A DNA stretch of 64,000 nt from Trueperaceae bacterium (GCA_036381595.1 DASVCN010000019.1:1-64000); one strand, 5' to 3'; shown: positions 8,636 to 17,141, counted from the stretch's first letter. The notes: a model not told the origin generated them from the letters alone. Translations and numbers: made by a program.

Positions 8636-9796
8636 CTACTCGCTCTTCTCGACCGTTGGCCGGCGGCCGGCGCCTGCCAGCGCCAACCCGCCGACGAGCG
8701 GGCCAAGCAGGAAGTAGACGTAGTGCTGGTAGAAGCGCCAGACGATCACCGCGGCCGCAAGCGGGCCGCCGGCTACGTGACTGCGCAGTGCGTAGGTGAC
8801 GACCGCCTCCTGGTAACCGCTGGCACCGGGGGTGGGAACCAGGAAGGCGAAGGCGTGAAGGATCACCTGCACCGCGTAGACGACGAGATGGTCGGCGTCC
8901 ATCAGCAGGCTTACGAGCACCAGATTGAGCACCGCGAAGTAGGGGAGCCTGGCAGCGCCGGAGAGCAGATGGAAGCGGAGATGCCAGTGCCAGGGCCGGC
9001 TCGAGTAGTGGCGGCTGGCGAGAGACAGCTCATCGAGGAAGCCGTCGATGCGGGCGTGGAAGCGGCGGAGCCAGCGGTGACCGGCCAGCCGGCGCAGAAG
9101 CGCGATCGCCAGCGGCAGGCGGAAGACGAGCAGGTAGCTCACGAGTATCGCGAAGAAGGAGAGGACCGATACCAGGAGACCCAGGCCTTCGAGCGGCATC
9201 CGCACGCGGGCGAAGCGAAGGGCGAAATAGCCGGCCGGAGCGGCCCAGCTGAAGAAGGCGAGGTCGCCGACGACGCACATCACCGCAACCGCGACCGCCT
9301 GGTTGACGGGGAGGCCGAAGCGGTTCAGGAGCAGCACGATGCCTATCGAGTTGCCGCCTCCGGTCGGCGTGGCGACTGCGCTGAAGGTGCCGAGGATGTG
9401 GGTCTGGACGCCTTGCCAGAGGCTGGTGCGGTGATCGGTGCCGGCGGTTAGGAAGATCAGGCGCCAGGCCGAGAGCAACCACCAGAGGACCACCGGCACG
9501 AAGATGCCGGCGATCGCGAGCAGGTCGAGCCGTGAGACGATCCTGAACAGGTCCCCGTCGAAGACGTCAGGCGCAACGAGATAGAGGCTGGCCACGCCCA
9601 ACAGCAGGGAGAACAGGAGGGCCGTGCCTAGCCTCAGCACGGGAAAGGCCCGCCATCCCCGACCGGCAACGAGCGATTCGGCGTCACCAGGGAAGTCACC
9701 TCGCTTCCGGGCGGCAGGGGGCTCTCCGGCCTCACCACGCTCGTTGGCCCTCGTGTTCCGGCTCGAGCGGCACGCCGCTTCCGACGGCGCTCGCAT
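8636..9796 (-). CDS. LPG-synthase-TM/YbhN-family membrane protein (UPF0104)
   Basis: An integral membrane protein of up to 386 residues with about eight helices and the family block GTFSAVATPTGGGNSIGIVLL (roughly residues 135-156) and the late signature PTPGASGYQEA. Members resemble the flippase half of MprF and often sit in lipid-modification clusters; some are lipid flippases or glycosyltransferase partners. It follows two lipid-type glycosyltransferases here, which supports flipping of a glycolipid. The N-terminus is uncertain. ATG 9796 overlaps the upstream gene by 65 bp and gives a polar 50-residue leader. GTG 9640 would start just before the first helix (VLRLGTALLFSLLLG). Confidence 0.8.
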   Translation of the reverse strand: MRAPSEAACRSSRNTRANERGEAGEPPAARKRGDFPGDAESLVAGRGWRAFPVLRLGTALLFSLLLGVASLYLVAPDVFDGDLFRIVSRLDLLAIAGIFVPVVLWWLLSAWRLIFLTAGTDHRTSLWQGVQTHILGTFSAVATPTGGGNSIGIVLLLNRFGLPVNQAVAVAVMCVVGDLAFFSWAAPAGYFALRFARVRMPLEGLGLLVSVLSFFAILVSYLLVFRLPLAIALLRRLAGHRWLRRFHARIDGFLDELSLASRHYSSRPWHWHLRFHLLSGAARLPYFAVLNLVLVSLLMDADHLVVYAVQVILHAFAFLVPTPGASGYQEAVVTYALRSHVAGGPLAAAVIVWRFYQHYVYFLLGPLVGGLALAGAGRRPTVEKSE

Positions 9797-10973
9797 CGGG
9801 AGCGCCGGTGCGAAGGTAGCCCACCAGGTAGCGGGCGAGCCGCTCGGCCATCCCCGCGAAGTCGAGGCGGGCAGCCCGGTCGGCCGCCTCTTCCAGTAGC
9901 CGAGGTTCGTCCCGGTAGGCCGCCACCTCTTCGGTAAGCGCCTCCAGTGTGGACCGGTAGCCGCCCAGGCCGTGGACGGCGAGCAGTTCGCTCATCTTGT
10001 TCTCGACGGTGCCCGAGCGCATGGGGGAGAGGAGCGGTCTTCCCACCGCTATCGCCTCGAAGACCGTAGCCGGTCCCGGTTTGCCGATCACCACGTCGCT
10101 AGCGGCCAGGTAGAGGGCCATCTCCTCGACGAACCCTACGACCACCAGCCTGGGGTGGTCGAGCCCGGCGAGGTGCCTGCGCAACTCCTCGTTCCGGCCG
10201 CAGACCACCACCACCTGCACCGCCTCGAGCCGAAGCAGGGCCCGGGCGACCTTCTCCGGCGTCCCGCCCACTCCCTCGCCGCCGAGTGACACGAGACAGG
10301 TGAACTCGTCCGCAAGGCCGAGCATCTGGCGCGCCTCGTCGCGCCCCGGCGCCCGCAGGAACGCCTGCCTCACCGGGTAGCCCACCACGTCTACGCGCGC
10401 CTCGCTCAAGCCGAACCGCAGGAGGCGCCGCTTCGACTCGGGGGAGGCTACGATCACCCGCTCGGCGTTCGGTTCGGCCCAGAGGGCGTTGGCGTTGATG
10501 GTGGAGGTCTCGAACGTCACCACCGGTACCTGCAGCCCGAAGCGCCGTTGGGCAAGGGTGAAGGCGGTCATCAACCAACCGTGATTGACGACGATCAGGT
10601 CGGGTGGTTCGGCGGCGAGCTCGTGTGCGGCTCTGCGGGCGAACTCCGCCAGGAACCGCCGGTGGAAGGCGGCGGTGAGACGGGGGAAGGCGTCGATGAG
10701 GACCTGGCCCCAGACGATCGTCCAGGGGTTGCCGAGCGCCCGCTTCCAGCTCTCCTTGTGTCTGCGGTCGAGCTCTTCGAAGCCGTAGTCGAGCATCGGC
10801 TCGCGCACGGCCAGGTCGAACTCTCCCGGGTAGTGGCACTCGATCGCTTCGGCCAGGGCGTGAGCGGTGCTCACGTGCGAACCGCCGGCCGCGATGGTTG
10901 CGAAGAGGATCCGGGGCCGTTCCTGGCCGACCGGCCCCGAGGCGTCGTCGTTCTGTGCTTCTCCGTTCTCCAT
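9732..10973 (-). CDS. MGDG-synthase-like lipid glycosyltransferase (copy B)
   Basis: A 413-residue GT-B glycosyltransferase related to MGDG synthase/UgtP and MurG. The N-terminal domain opens with FATIAAGGSHVSTAHALAEA, the acceptor-side G-G-G/S-H loop. The C-terminal nucleotide-sugar domain has LVSLGGEG, the YLAASDVVIGKPGPATVFEA segment (membrane-associated GT28 signature) and GRPLLSP. No membrane helix is visible, as expected for a peripheral inner-membrane enzyme. It is clearly paralogous to the gene 6 bp upstream, with the same start motif and the same KxGPAxVFEA motif, so the pair arose by tandem duplication. Relatives add a sugar to diacylglycerol; in this operon a ceramide-like acceptor is possible, which is inference. 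Confidence 0.85.
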   Translation of the reverse strand: MENGEAQNDDASGPVGQERPRILFATIAAGGSHVSTAHALAEAIECHYPGEFDLAVREPMLDYGFEELDRRHKESWKRALGNPWTIVWGQVLIDAFPRLTAAFHRRFLAEFARRAAHELAAEPPDLIVVNHGWLMTAFTLAQRRFGLQVPVVTFETSTINANALWAEPNAERVIVASPESKRRLLRFGLSEARVDVVGYPVRQAFLRAPGRDEARQMLGLADEFTCLVSLGGEGVGGTPEKVARALLRLEAVQVVVVCGRNEELRRHLAGLDHPRLVVVGFVEEMALYLAASDVVIGKPGPATVFEAIAVGRPLLSPMRSGTVENKMSELLAVHGLGGYRSTLEALTEEVAAYRDEPRLLEEAADRAARLDFAGMAERLARYLVGYLRTGAPDASAVGSGVPLEPEHEGQRAW

Positions 10974-10979
10974 CGTGCG

Positions 10980-12146
10980 CTACTCCAGGCCGGCCCCCAC
11001 GAACAGGGGGTCAGCGCGTCCCTCACGAGCATAACTGGCGATGTAGCCGGCCAGCCTCTCGCTCATCCCTGCGAAATCCAGTTCCCGGGTCTTCTGCGCG
11101 ACCCGCTCGAGTTCGATCGGTTCCCGACGATACTCCGTTACCGCTTCCAATATCGCCCGCCTGCTCTTCGCCAGCATCCCCAGCCCTCTCCTCGCCAGGA
11201 AGCGAACGACCTCGACCTCGTTCAGGCCCGCGTAGCCGGTGGCGATGAAGGGCCTGCCTACCGCGAGCGCCTCGAACACCGAGGCTGGGCCGGCTTTACC
11301 TACCACGACGTCGCTCGCCGCCAGGAAGTCGGCGACCGCCTCGGTGTACCCCTCCAGGCGCAGATGTGGGAAGCTGGCGGCCAACGGCGCCAGCTTGCGG
11401 CGTAGCAGCGGGTTCCTGCCGCTCAGCACGACGACCCTGATCCCTTCCGCCAGGAGCGCCGAGATCCACTCTCGCGGGTCGTCGGCGATCCCTTCTCCAC
11501 CCAGTGATACGAGGCAGGTGAATCCCTCCTCGATTCCCAGCCGGCTGCGCGCCTCGGCCTTCCCGGGCGGCCGCAGGAACTGCTCACGTACCGGGTAGCC
11601 CACGACGTCTATCCTCTCCGGACCGACGCCGAGCTTGATCAGGTCCTTGCGCGCCGCCTCCGAAGGGACGACGAACCGTTCGGCGGCCGGTTCGGCCCAG
11701 AGGGCGCTGGCGTCGAGGGGTTCGGTAGCGAATGAGAGTATCGGGGTCCTCAGGCCGTGCCGTTGGCGAGCCCGGGTGAGGCCCACGGTAAGCCAGCCGT
11801 GGTTGGCGACGACCAGATCGACCGGTCGTAGCTCGAGCCGTGCCGCCGCGGCGCGCGAGAAGCGGCGGAGCATCAGCCGGTGGTAGCGGCGGGTGAGCGT
11901 GGGGGCCGAGTCGAGGACCCTCTGCCCGGTTCGCACCAGTTGCGGCCGGGCCAGAGCCCAGCGCCATAGCTGCTTGTGCTGGCGATCCTCGCGAAGCAGC
12001 CCGAGGTCGAACATGAAGTCCGAAACCTCGGTTTCGAACTCTCCCGGGTAGTAGCGTTCGAGCGCCTCGGCCATCGCCCTGGCGGTCGCTACGTGGCCGC
12101 CGCCTGCGGCTATGGTCGCGAAGAGCACACGACGAGGCGTACTCAT
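10980..12146 (-). CDS. MGDG-synthase-like lipid glycosyltransferase (copy A)
   Basis: A 388-residue GT-B enzyme of the same family as its downstream neighbour. Motifs are FATIAAGGGHVATARAMAEA at the N-terminus, VVANHGWLTVGLT, LVSLGGEGIADDP, and DVVVGKAGPASVFEALAVGRPF in the donor domain. Its start overlaps the reductase gene by 4 bp (ATGA), so translation is coupled. Two such enzymes in series fit the processive or sequential addition of two sugars to a lipid anchor, as in diglycosyl lipids. The sugar and the lipid acceptor are unknown. Confidence 0.85.
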   Translation of the reverse strand: MSTPRRVLFATIAAGGGHVATARAMAEALERYYPGEFETEVSDFMFDLGLLREDRQHKQLWRWALARPQLVRTGQRVLDSAPTLTRRYHRLMLRRFSRAAAARLELRPVDLVVANHGWLTVGLTRARQRHGLRTPILSFATEPLDASALWAEPAAERFVVPSEAARKDLIKLGVGPERIDVVGYPVREQFLRPPGKAEARSRLGIEEGFTCLVSLGGEGIADDPREWISALLAEGIRVVVLSGRNPLLRRKLAPLAASFPHLRLEGYTEAVADFLAASDVVVGKAGPASVFEALAVGRPFIATGYAGLNEVEVVRFLARRGLGMLAKSRRAILEAVTEYRREPIELERVAQKTRELDFAGMSERLAGYIASYAREGRADPLFVGAGLE

Positions 12147-13144
12147 CTGGCGGACAGGGCGAAGAGTGCCGGATCGTTCGCTACCGACAGGGCCAGCCCC
12201 TCCTGCCAGCTGTAGAGCGGTTCGTAACCGAGATCCCGCCGGGCCGGGCCGATCGAGAAGTGCGCGTCGCGGCGCATCAGGGCGGCGCGGTAGCGGGTGA
12301 GCGGAGGTTCCTTCGCTGGCGAGACGCGGGACCAGAGCGACTCGACGACGGATGCGACCGGGGAGACAAGGGACGAAGGGAGGCGCAAGCGTGGTGGCGG
12401 CGCCCCCAGGAGCCTCGCCAACTCCCCCAGCACGTCGCTCCAGGTAGGCATCCCATCGTCTGCGATGACGAAAGCGCGACCTGCCACCCCGCTCTCGGTA
12501 GCCGCCAGCTCCAGCCCCTGGACCAGATTCTCCACGTAGGCCGTGTTGAGCACGCTCCTGCCGCCGTCGAGGAGGGGGAGGGCGCCGTGCGCGAGCGCGG
12601 CCGCCACTCGCCTGAGTTGGGGGTCCCGGGGGCCGAAGGGCCAGAGGCCAGGCCTGACGACCACTCCCTCGCCGGACCAGCTGAACACGAGGTCCTCGGC
12701 GAGTATCTTGGAACGGGCGTAGGCGAGTTCGAAGTTGTCTCGCGGCTGCGCCTCGGCATCTGCCTCACGGAATCCGACGTAGCGGTGGACGGCGATGCTG
12801 GAGACGAGCACGAAACGCGAAGTGCCTGCCCAGCGAGCCGCCTCGAGCAGGTTGCGCGTACCCTCTACGTTGGTTCGTTCGAAATCGGCCGCTCGTCCCC
12901 AGTCGCCGACCTTGGCGGCTGCGTGGATCACGGCCTCCGCGCCTTCGCAGGCTGCGGCCAGGGAGGCTGCATCGGTGACGTCGGCGCGTACCAGCTGGAG
13001 GCGCGATTCCCCCTCCACCCGAGTCAGGTTAGCGGTGTCGCCCCAAGGGGAGACCAGCGCCCTTACCTCGAACCCGGAACTGAGCAACCGCTCGCAGAGG
13101 TGGCTGCCTATGAAACCGTGCGCGCCCGTCACGAGTATCCTCAT
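12143..13144 (-). CDS. NAD(P)-dependent epimerase/dehydratase-family protein (CerR-like candidate)
   Basis: A 333-residue extended short-chain dehydrogenase. The nucleotide-binding TGAHGFIGSHL motif is at residues 6-16, the catalytic Tyr142-x3-Lys146 (YARSK) follows VLVSSIAVH, and VIHAAAKVGDWG resembles 3-beta-hydroxysteroid dehydrogenase-type members. In Caulobacter ceramide synthesis a member of this broad family (CerR) reduces 3-oxo-ceramide. The neighbouring serine palmitoyltransferase-like and acyltransferase genes make that role plausible here. A sugar-nucleotide epimerase is the alternative, but the 3-beta-HSD-like sequence and the lipid context argue against it. The function is inferred. 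Confidence 0.78.
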   Translation of the reverse strand: MRILVTGAHGFIGSHLCERLLSSGFEVRALVSPWGDTANLTRVEGESRLQLVRADVTDAASLAAACEGAEAVIHAAAKVGDWGRAADFERTNVEGTRNLLEAARWAGTSRFVLVSSIAVHRYVGFREADAEAQPRDNFELAYARSKILAEDLVFSWSGEGVVVRPGLWPFGPRDPQLRRVAAALAHGALPLLDGGRSVLNTAYVENLVQGLELAATESGVAGRAFVIADDGMPTWSDVLGELARLLGAPPPRLRLPSSLVSPVASVVESLWSRVSPAKEPPLTRYRAALMRRDAHFSIGPARRDLGYEPLYSWQEGLALSVANDPALFALSAR

Positions 13145-13154
13145 CGCCGGAACT

Positions 13155-13880
13155 CTAGCCCAGCTGGCCGGCGCGGAGCAGCGAGAAGAGGTCTGTCGCC
13201 AGCCCCAATGTCATATGGATCAGCGCCACGTAGAGGATCGAGCGGGTGCGCAGGGCCAGCAGTCCGAAGACGAGGCCGGCCGGGAGCGCGGCGATCGTTT
13301 CCAACAGGGGCTTGCCCAGGTGGAGCATCGTAGAAGCGATCGTCTGCACCCAGAGCGCCCCCGTTGCGCCGAGGGCCGGTTCCAGGCCCCTCAGCAGGAA
13401 GCCCCGGAAGAAGAACTCGTAGGCGAAGTAGTAGCAGGTGTAGGTCGCTGCCCAGGCGAAGAAAGCGAGGGCGCTGCTGCCGGCCCAGGCTCCGGGCCAC
13501 GGGTAGGCGAGCCTCACCGCCGGGTCTCCGGCCGCGAACCAGGCGACCGGGATAACCACCAGCACGCCGATCCCCACGGCTTGCCAACCTGTCCGGCTGT
13601 CGCCCTCGGTGAGTCCCAGCCGCTCGAGGCGGAGTCCCAGCGGGCGGCACAGGAGGAGCGGAATTAGGCCGAGGAGTACCGTTGCCCACGCCACCCAGCG
13701 CAGGGCGTGGATCGGATCGCGGGGGCTGGCGGGACCTGGAGCACCGAAGTACCAGTAGCCGATCTGCAGCAGCAGCGCCAGGGTCAGCAGCGCCGAGAGC
13801 CGGCCGTTCGGCGGGAAGAGGGCCGCCAGGTCGGAGGCGAGGCCCCTCAGCACGCCCTGAGAGCGTGATTCCCCGTTCAC
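13155..13880 (-). CDS. CPBP-family intramembrane metalloprotease-like protein
   Basis: A 241-residue protein with about seven to eight membrane helices. The CPBP (Rce1-like) motifs are partly kept: motif 1 is YEFFFRGFLLRGL, where the usual E-E-x-x-x-R has Tyr for the first Glu, motif 2 is TMLHLGKP with its histidine, and motif 3 is ALIHMTLG. The missing glutamate makes proteolytic activity uncertain. GTG 13880 overlaps the TGA of the upstream acyltransferase (GTGA), so this is the translationally coupled start; a longer frame upstream is only the shadow of that gene. Its role in the lipid operon is unknown. Confidence 0.75.
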   Translation of the reverse strand: MNGESRSQGVLRGLASDLAALFPPNGRLSALLTLALLLQIGYWYFGAPGPASPRDPIHALRWVAWATVLLGLIPLLLCRPLGLRLERLGLTEGDSRTGWQAVGIGVLVVIPVAWFAAGDPAVRLAYPWPGAWAGSSALAFFAWAATYTCYYFAYEFFFRGFLLRGLEPALGATGALWVQTIASTMLHLGKPLLETIAALPAGLVFGLLALRTRSILYVALIHMTLGLATDLFSLLRAGQLG

Positions 13881-14986
13881 ACCGTCTTCTGGAAGAGCCT
13901 GTACGTCTTGTAGAGCGTCAACCCCGCCGCCTCGATACCGCGATTCATCGCGCTGTTCGATTCGAGCACCCAGGAGCACTCGCCTTCGACGTAACCGTGC
14001 TTGGCACCGCGACGAGCGATCTCGTCGATCAGGACGAGTTCGAGTCCGCGATTGCGGAACTCGGGCATGACCCCGAGGATGGGCAGTCGGCCGCGATCGA
14101 TGATCTTGCGGCGGTTGAGGAGCTTGAAGATCCCGAAAGGCAGTAGTCGGCCATGGATCTGCTTCAGCACCTGGTTGACATCGGGGATCGTGATGGCGAT
14201 GCCCGCGATCTGACCGTCGATCTCGAGGAAGAGGGCAAGGTCGGGTTCGAGTATCAGCTTGAGCTCGTCCACGAGGTGATCGAACTCGGCGTCCGTGAAC
14301 TTCACGAACCCCCAGTTCTGCTCCCACGCCTCGTTGTAGACCTGTTTCAGGATGCGTGCCTCGCGGTCGAGTTTCTTCATGTCCGCCGAGCGTATGTGCG
14401 GCCTCTCGCGCCTGCGTACCCTCTCGGCCAGTCGGCTCAGCCGTTCGCTGGGGCCGTTCAAGACGTCGAAGTGCCAAGCGTAGAGGTCCATCACCTTCTC
14501 GAAGCCGGCCGTCTCGGCGAAAGCCGGGTACTCGGGCGGGTTCTGAGGCATCATCACGTACGGACTGGTGTCGAAGGCATCGATCTGGAAACCGGAGCCG
14601 TCGTTCATCGTGGGGTTGGCCGGTCCACGCACCAGCGAACGCCCCAGCTGACGCGCCCGGCCAAGGGTTGCGTCGAAGAGCTGTAGGGCCGCCTCCTCGT
14701 CCTCTGCCTCGAAGAAGCCGAAGAAGAGGAGGTTGTCGCCATGAGTCCGGTTGTGGTTGTCGTCGTCGATCGCGGCGACCCGGCCCACCACTCGGTCGCC
14801 CCGGAAGGCGAGGTAGAGGTCCATCCTCGCGTGATGGAAGAAGGGGTTGCGCTTCGGGTCGAACTTCTCCCACTCCGAGATGAGGAGCGGCGGCACCCAG
14901 ACCGGGTCGTCCTTGTACTTCCTGTAGGGATACTCGATGAACCTCTTCAGGTCGCGGCGACTGGCGACCGCTTGGACGCGGGTCAT
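13877..14986 (-). CDS. GNAT-fold acyltransferase, bacterial ceramide synthase candidate
   Basis: A 369-residue cytoplasmic protein of the long GNAT-like class that opens with a FIEYPYRKYKDDPVWVPPL signature (residues 16-34). The acyl-CoA-binding GNAT core is near VMPEFRNRGLELVLIDEI at about residues 300-320. As far as I recall, proteins of this type include the bacterial ceramide synthase (bCerS) that N-acylates 3-oxo-sphinganine in Caulobacter. It lies 85 bp downstream of a serine palmitoyltransferase-like gene and in the same operon as a reductase, matching that pathway. The GNAT assignment is good; ceramide synthase is inference from context. Other members of this class are simply called N-acetyltransferases. 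Confidence 0.72.
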   Translation of the reverse strand: MTRVQAVASRRDLKRFIEYPYRKYKDDPVWVPPLLISEWEKFDPKRNPFFHHARMDLYLAFRGDRVVGRVAAIDDDNHNRTHGDNLLFFGFFEAEDEEAALQLFDATLGRARQLGRSLVRGPANPTMNDGSGFQIDAFDTSPYVMMPQNPPEYPAFAETAGFEKVMDLYAWHFDVLNGPSERLSRLAERVRRRERPHIRSADMKKLDREARILKQVYNEAWEQNWGFVKFTDAEFDHLVDELKLILEPDLALFLEIDGQIAGIAITIPDVNQVLKQIHGRLLPFGIFKLLNRRKIIDRGRLPILGVMPEFRNRGLELVLIDEIARRGAKHGYVEGECSWVLESNSAMNRGIEAAGLTLYKTYRLFQKTV

Positions 14987-15071
14987 CCGCCCGGAAGCGT
15001 TCTGTTCTCCGCTGCCCGGTTCGTCAGGTCGTAGTACATGGGGGCTCTCCTCTTGGGCTCGAGCGCTCTGC

Positions 15072-16349
15072 TCAGCCGATCAGGCCGAAGCGTTTGCCGA
15101 CGATCTCGAACGCGTCGAGCAGCCGGTCGAGCTGTTCCTCGGTGTGGTTGGCGTTGACGCTCGTCCGGATTATCGACTGACCGCTCGGTACGCCCGGCGG
15201 CAGGGCAGGGGTCGTGAAGATGCCCTCCTCGAAGAGGCCCTTCCAGAAGAGCATGGTGAGGTCGTCGGGACCGATGTGGACCGGCACGATCGGCGTCTGG
15301 GAGCCCAGCGTATCGAAGCCCAGCGAACGGAGACCGCCGTGCAGCCGATCGACGTTCCGCCACAACCGGGCCCGATGCTGTGGCTCCCGTTCCATGATCT
15401 CGAGCGCCTCCAGCGCGGCCGCCATCTGCATCGCTGGCAGCGCCGCCGTGAAGATGAACGGCCGCGCCTTGTGCTTCACGTAGTTGACGACCTGCCTCTG
15501 ACCCGCCATGAAGCCGCCGACCGAGCCGAACGACTTGGAGAAGGTGCCTACTATCAGGTCGACCTCCTCCTCGAGGCGGAAGTACTCGGCCGTGCCGCGA
15601 CCACCGTCACCGAGCACTCCGGTGGCGTGAGCGTCGTCGACCACTACCCGTGCGCCGTAACTCCTCGCCACGCGGACGATCTCGGGCAGCTTGGCGATGT
15701 GCCCGCTCATCGAGAAGACCCCGTCGGTCACGATGAGGCGGCCTCCCGGCTTGTCGGCATCGCGCTCGAGCAGCCGCTCGAGGTGGTCGATATCGTTGTG
15801 CTCGTACTTGCGGAGCACGCCGAATGCGAGCCTGGCGCCGTCGTAGAGGCAGGCGTGGTTCTCGCGGTCGAAGTAGAGGATGTCGTGGCGTCCGGCGAGG
15901 GCGCTGACGACGGAGAGGCAGCCGAGATAACCGGCACTGAAAGTGAGCGCCGACTCCTTGCGCAGGAACTCCGCCAAGCGAACTTCGAGCTGTTCGTGCA
16001 GTGTCAGCGTTCCAGTCAGGAAGCGGGAACCGGTGCAGCTGGTGCCGAAGTCATCAAGGGCAGACCTGGCGGCGTCCTTCAACCTCTCGTCCTGAGTGAG
16101 TCCAAGGTAGTCGTTGGAGCCGGTGATGACCATATCGCGACCGTTGACGGTGACCGTGCCACCGTTCTGACGGCTTATCGGCTTGAAGAAAGGATGCATC
16201 CCGGCCGCTAGGGCTTCGTCGGCTCGAGTGAACGAGAAAGCCTTGTCGAATACGTCGCCGGTGCGACTCGCCGGCGAATCTAGGACGCCGGTGCTACTGC
16301 TTTCTGTTCTGCTCCTAGGCTTTTCGGTTGGGTTGGATTGTTCCGACAA
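15072..16349 (-). CDS. Serine palmitoyltransferase-like alpha-oxoamine synthase
   Basis: A 425-residue fold-type I PLP enzyme that condenses an amino acid with an acyl-CoA and releases CO2. The Schiff-base lysine is Lys272 in GTFSKSFGSVGGF. His165 in DRENHACLYDGARLAFG stacks on PLP, and Asp238 and His241 lie in DDAHATGVLG. The segments GSRFLTGTLTLHEQLE and KYEHNDIDHLE resemble bacterial serine palmitoyltransferases more than glycine C-acetyltransferase (Kbl) or BioF. The start is TTG 16349, because a GGAGGG Shine-Dalgarno element is 5 bp upstream and the frame above it is not gene-like. It is first in a ten-gene minus-strand run whose second gene is an acyltransferase and fourth an NAD reductase, as in bacterial sphingolipid loci. 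Kbl is the main alternative, but no threonine dehydrogenase gene is adjacent. Confidence 0.8.
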   Translation of the reverse strand: MSEQSNPTEKPRSRTESSSTGVLDSPASRTGDVFDKAFSFTRADEALAAGMHPFFKPISRQNGGTVTVNGRDMVITGSNDYLGLTQDERLKDAARSALDDFGTSCTGSRFLTGTLTLHEQLEVRLAEFLRKESALTFSAGYLGCLSVVSALAGRHDILYFDRENHACLYDGARLAFGVLRKYEHNDIDHLERLLERDADKPGGRLIVTDGVFSMSGHIAKLPEIVRVARSYGARVVVDDAHATGVLGDGGRGTAEYFRLEEEVDLIVGTFSKSFGSVGGFMAGQRQVVNYVKHKARPFIFTAALPAMQMAAALEALEIMEREPQHRARLWRNVDRLHGGLRSLGFDTLGSQTPIVPVHIGPDDLTMLFWKGLFEEGIFTTPALPPGVPSGQSIIRTSVNANHTEEQLDRLLDAFEIVGKRFGLIG

Positions 16350-16388
16350 AAGACCCTCCGTGCGGGTATGGCACGACGCAACGCGGAC

Positions 16389-16394
16389 ACTATA
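16389..16394 (-). promoter_or_regulatory. Extended -10 promoter of the lipid operon
   Basis: On the minus strand TGCTATAGT is an extended -10 element (TATAGT at 16394-16389). Transcription would start near 16382 and leave a leader of about 33 nt with a good Shine-Dalgarno site before TTG 16349. The region 16350-16583 is a divergent promoter region with no gene. Confidence 0.5.
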
Positions 16395-16555
16395 GCACGG
16401 GGCATACATGGCTTCTGAATCGCAAAAATAGCGTCGTCGGCAGCCTCGTAGGGCGCGACAGGCACTCCCGCCGAGTTGGGGCAGGTGAGTCGCGCACGTC
16501 GTCCGGCTCGGCGATACCCTACAGTGTCCCGAGTGTGACAGGCCACGCGGGAGGA

Positions 16556-16577
16556 CCGAGCCGACGCTCGGTATAAT
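16556..16577 (+). promoter_or_regulatory. Leaderless TATAAT promoter with adjacent inverted repeat
   Basis: CCGAGC-CGAC-GCTCGG (16556-16571) is an inverted repeat directly against TATAAT (16572-16577). The GTG start of the GNAT gene is 6 bp after TATAAT. The repeat occupies part of the -35 to -10 spacer, a plausible operator position. Confidence 0.55.
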
Positions 16578-16583
16578 GAACCC

Positions 16584-17141
16584 GTGAGCACCCAACGTGA
16601 TGGGGGTGACGGCGCCCAGCTTGCGTCGCCTGGCGTAGCCACGCGTGCCGCGGACGTACAGGACGCTCCCCTGGTACACGCCATCTACCTGGGCACGCCC
16701 GGGTATTTCGACATAATCTCGATCCCCGTTCCCACTCTTGCCGAGGTCGAGACAGACCTCGCCACAGCGGCTCGCGACGCCCGGCGTCAGGTCGAACTGG
16801 TTTACGCTCCGCCCGACCTCCAGTTGCCGGGATGGGAGCTGGTTGACGGCGTCGGCGGCAGACCCATCGTTGGCTACCTCGACTACAAGCTCGACTACCC
16901 GGAACCGGGGGACGCGACCGTCAATCTGCTGCTGGTACACGGCCAGCTGCAGAGCCGCGGCGTAGGCAAGGAGTGCGCCAGGGACCTCGAATCGAGATTG
17001 CGGGTCCGCGGCAACGTGAGGCGGATGCTGGCCAGCATCTACGGTCAGAACCCGCGTGCCGAACGGTTCTGGCGCTCGCTCGGCTACACCTTCGCGATCG
17101 ACGCCAAACCCATCCTGGACTGGTACGCGAAGGAACTCTGA
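16584..17141 (+). CDS. GNAT-family N-acetyltransferase
   Basis: A 185-residue protein with a GNAT core. A beta strand VNLLLVHGQLQSRGVGKECARDLE holds the acetyl-CoA pyrophosphate loop Q/R-x-x-G-x-G (QSRGVGKE), followed by NPRAERFWRSLGYTF, the usual C-terminal GNAT motif. The N-terminus (about 20 residues) is low in structure. GTG 16584 is chosen because TATAAT lies 6 bp upstream; no Shine-Dalgarno is present. It is transcribed divergently from the lipid operon. The acceptor substrate is unknown; the IYLGTPGYFDIIS stretch is shared with small aminoglycoside- or amino-acid-type acetyltransferases but does not define a substrate. The 215 bp after it hold no gene. Confidence 0.82.
   Translation: MSTQRDGGDGAQLASPGVATRAADVQDAPLVHAIYLGTPGYFDIISIPVPTLAEVETDLATAARDARRQVELVYAPPDLQLPGWELVDGVGGRPIVGYLDYKLDYPEPGDATVNLLLVHGQLQSRGVGKECARDLESRLRVRGNVRRMLASIYGQNPRAERFWRSLGYTFAIDAKPILDWYAKEL

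Noticed and set aside
15072-16940. A 622-residue version of the serine palmitoyltransferase-like protein.
   Set aside because: The added part is antisense to the GNAT gene and the divergent promoter; a Shine-Dalgarno site marks TTG 16349.
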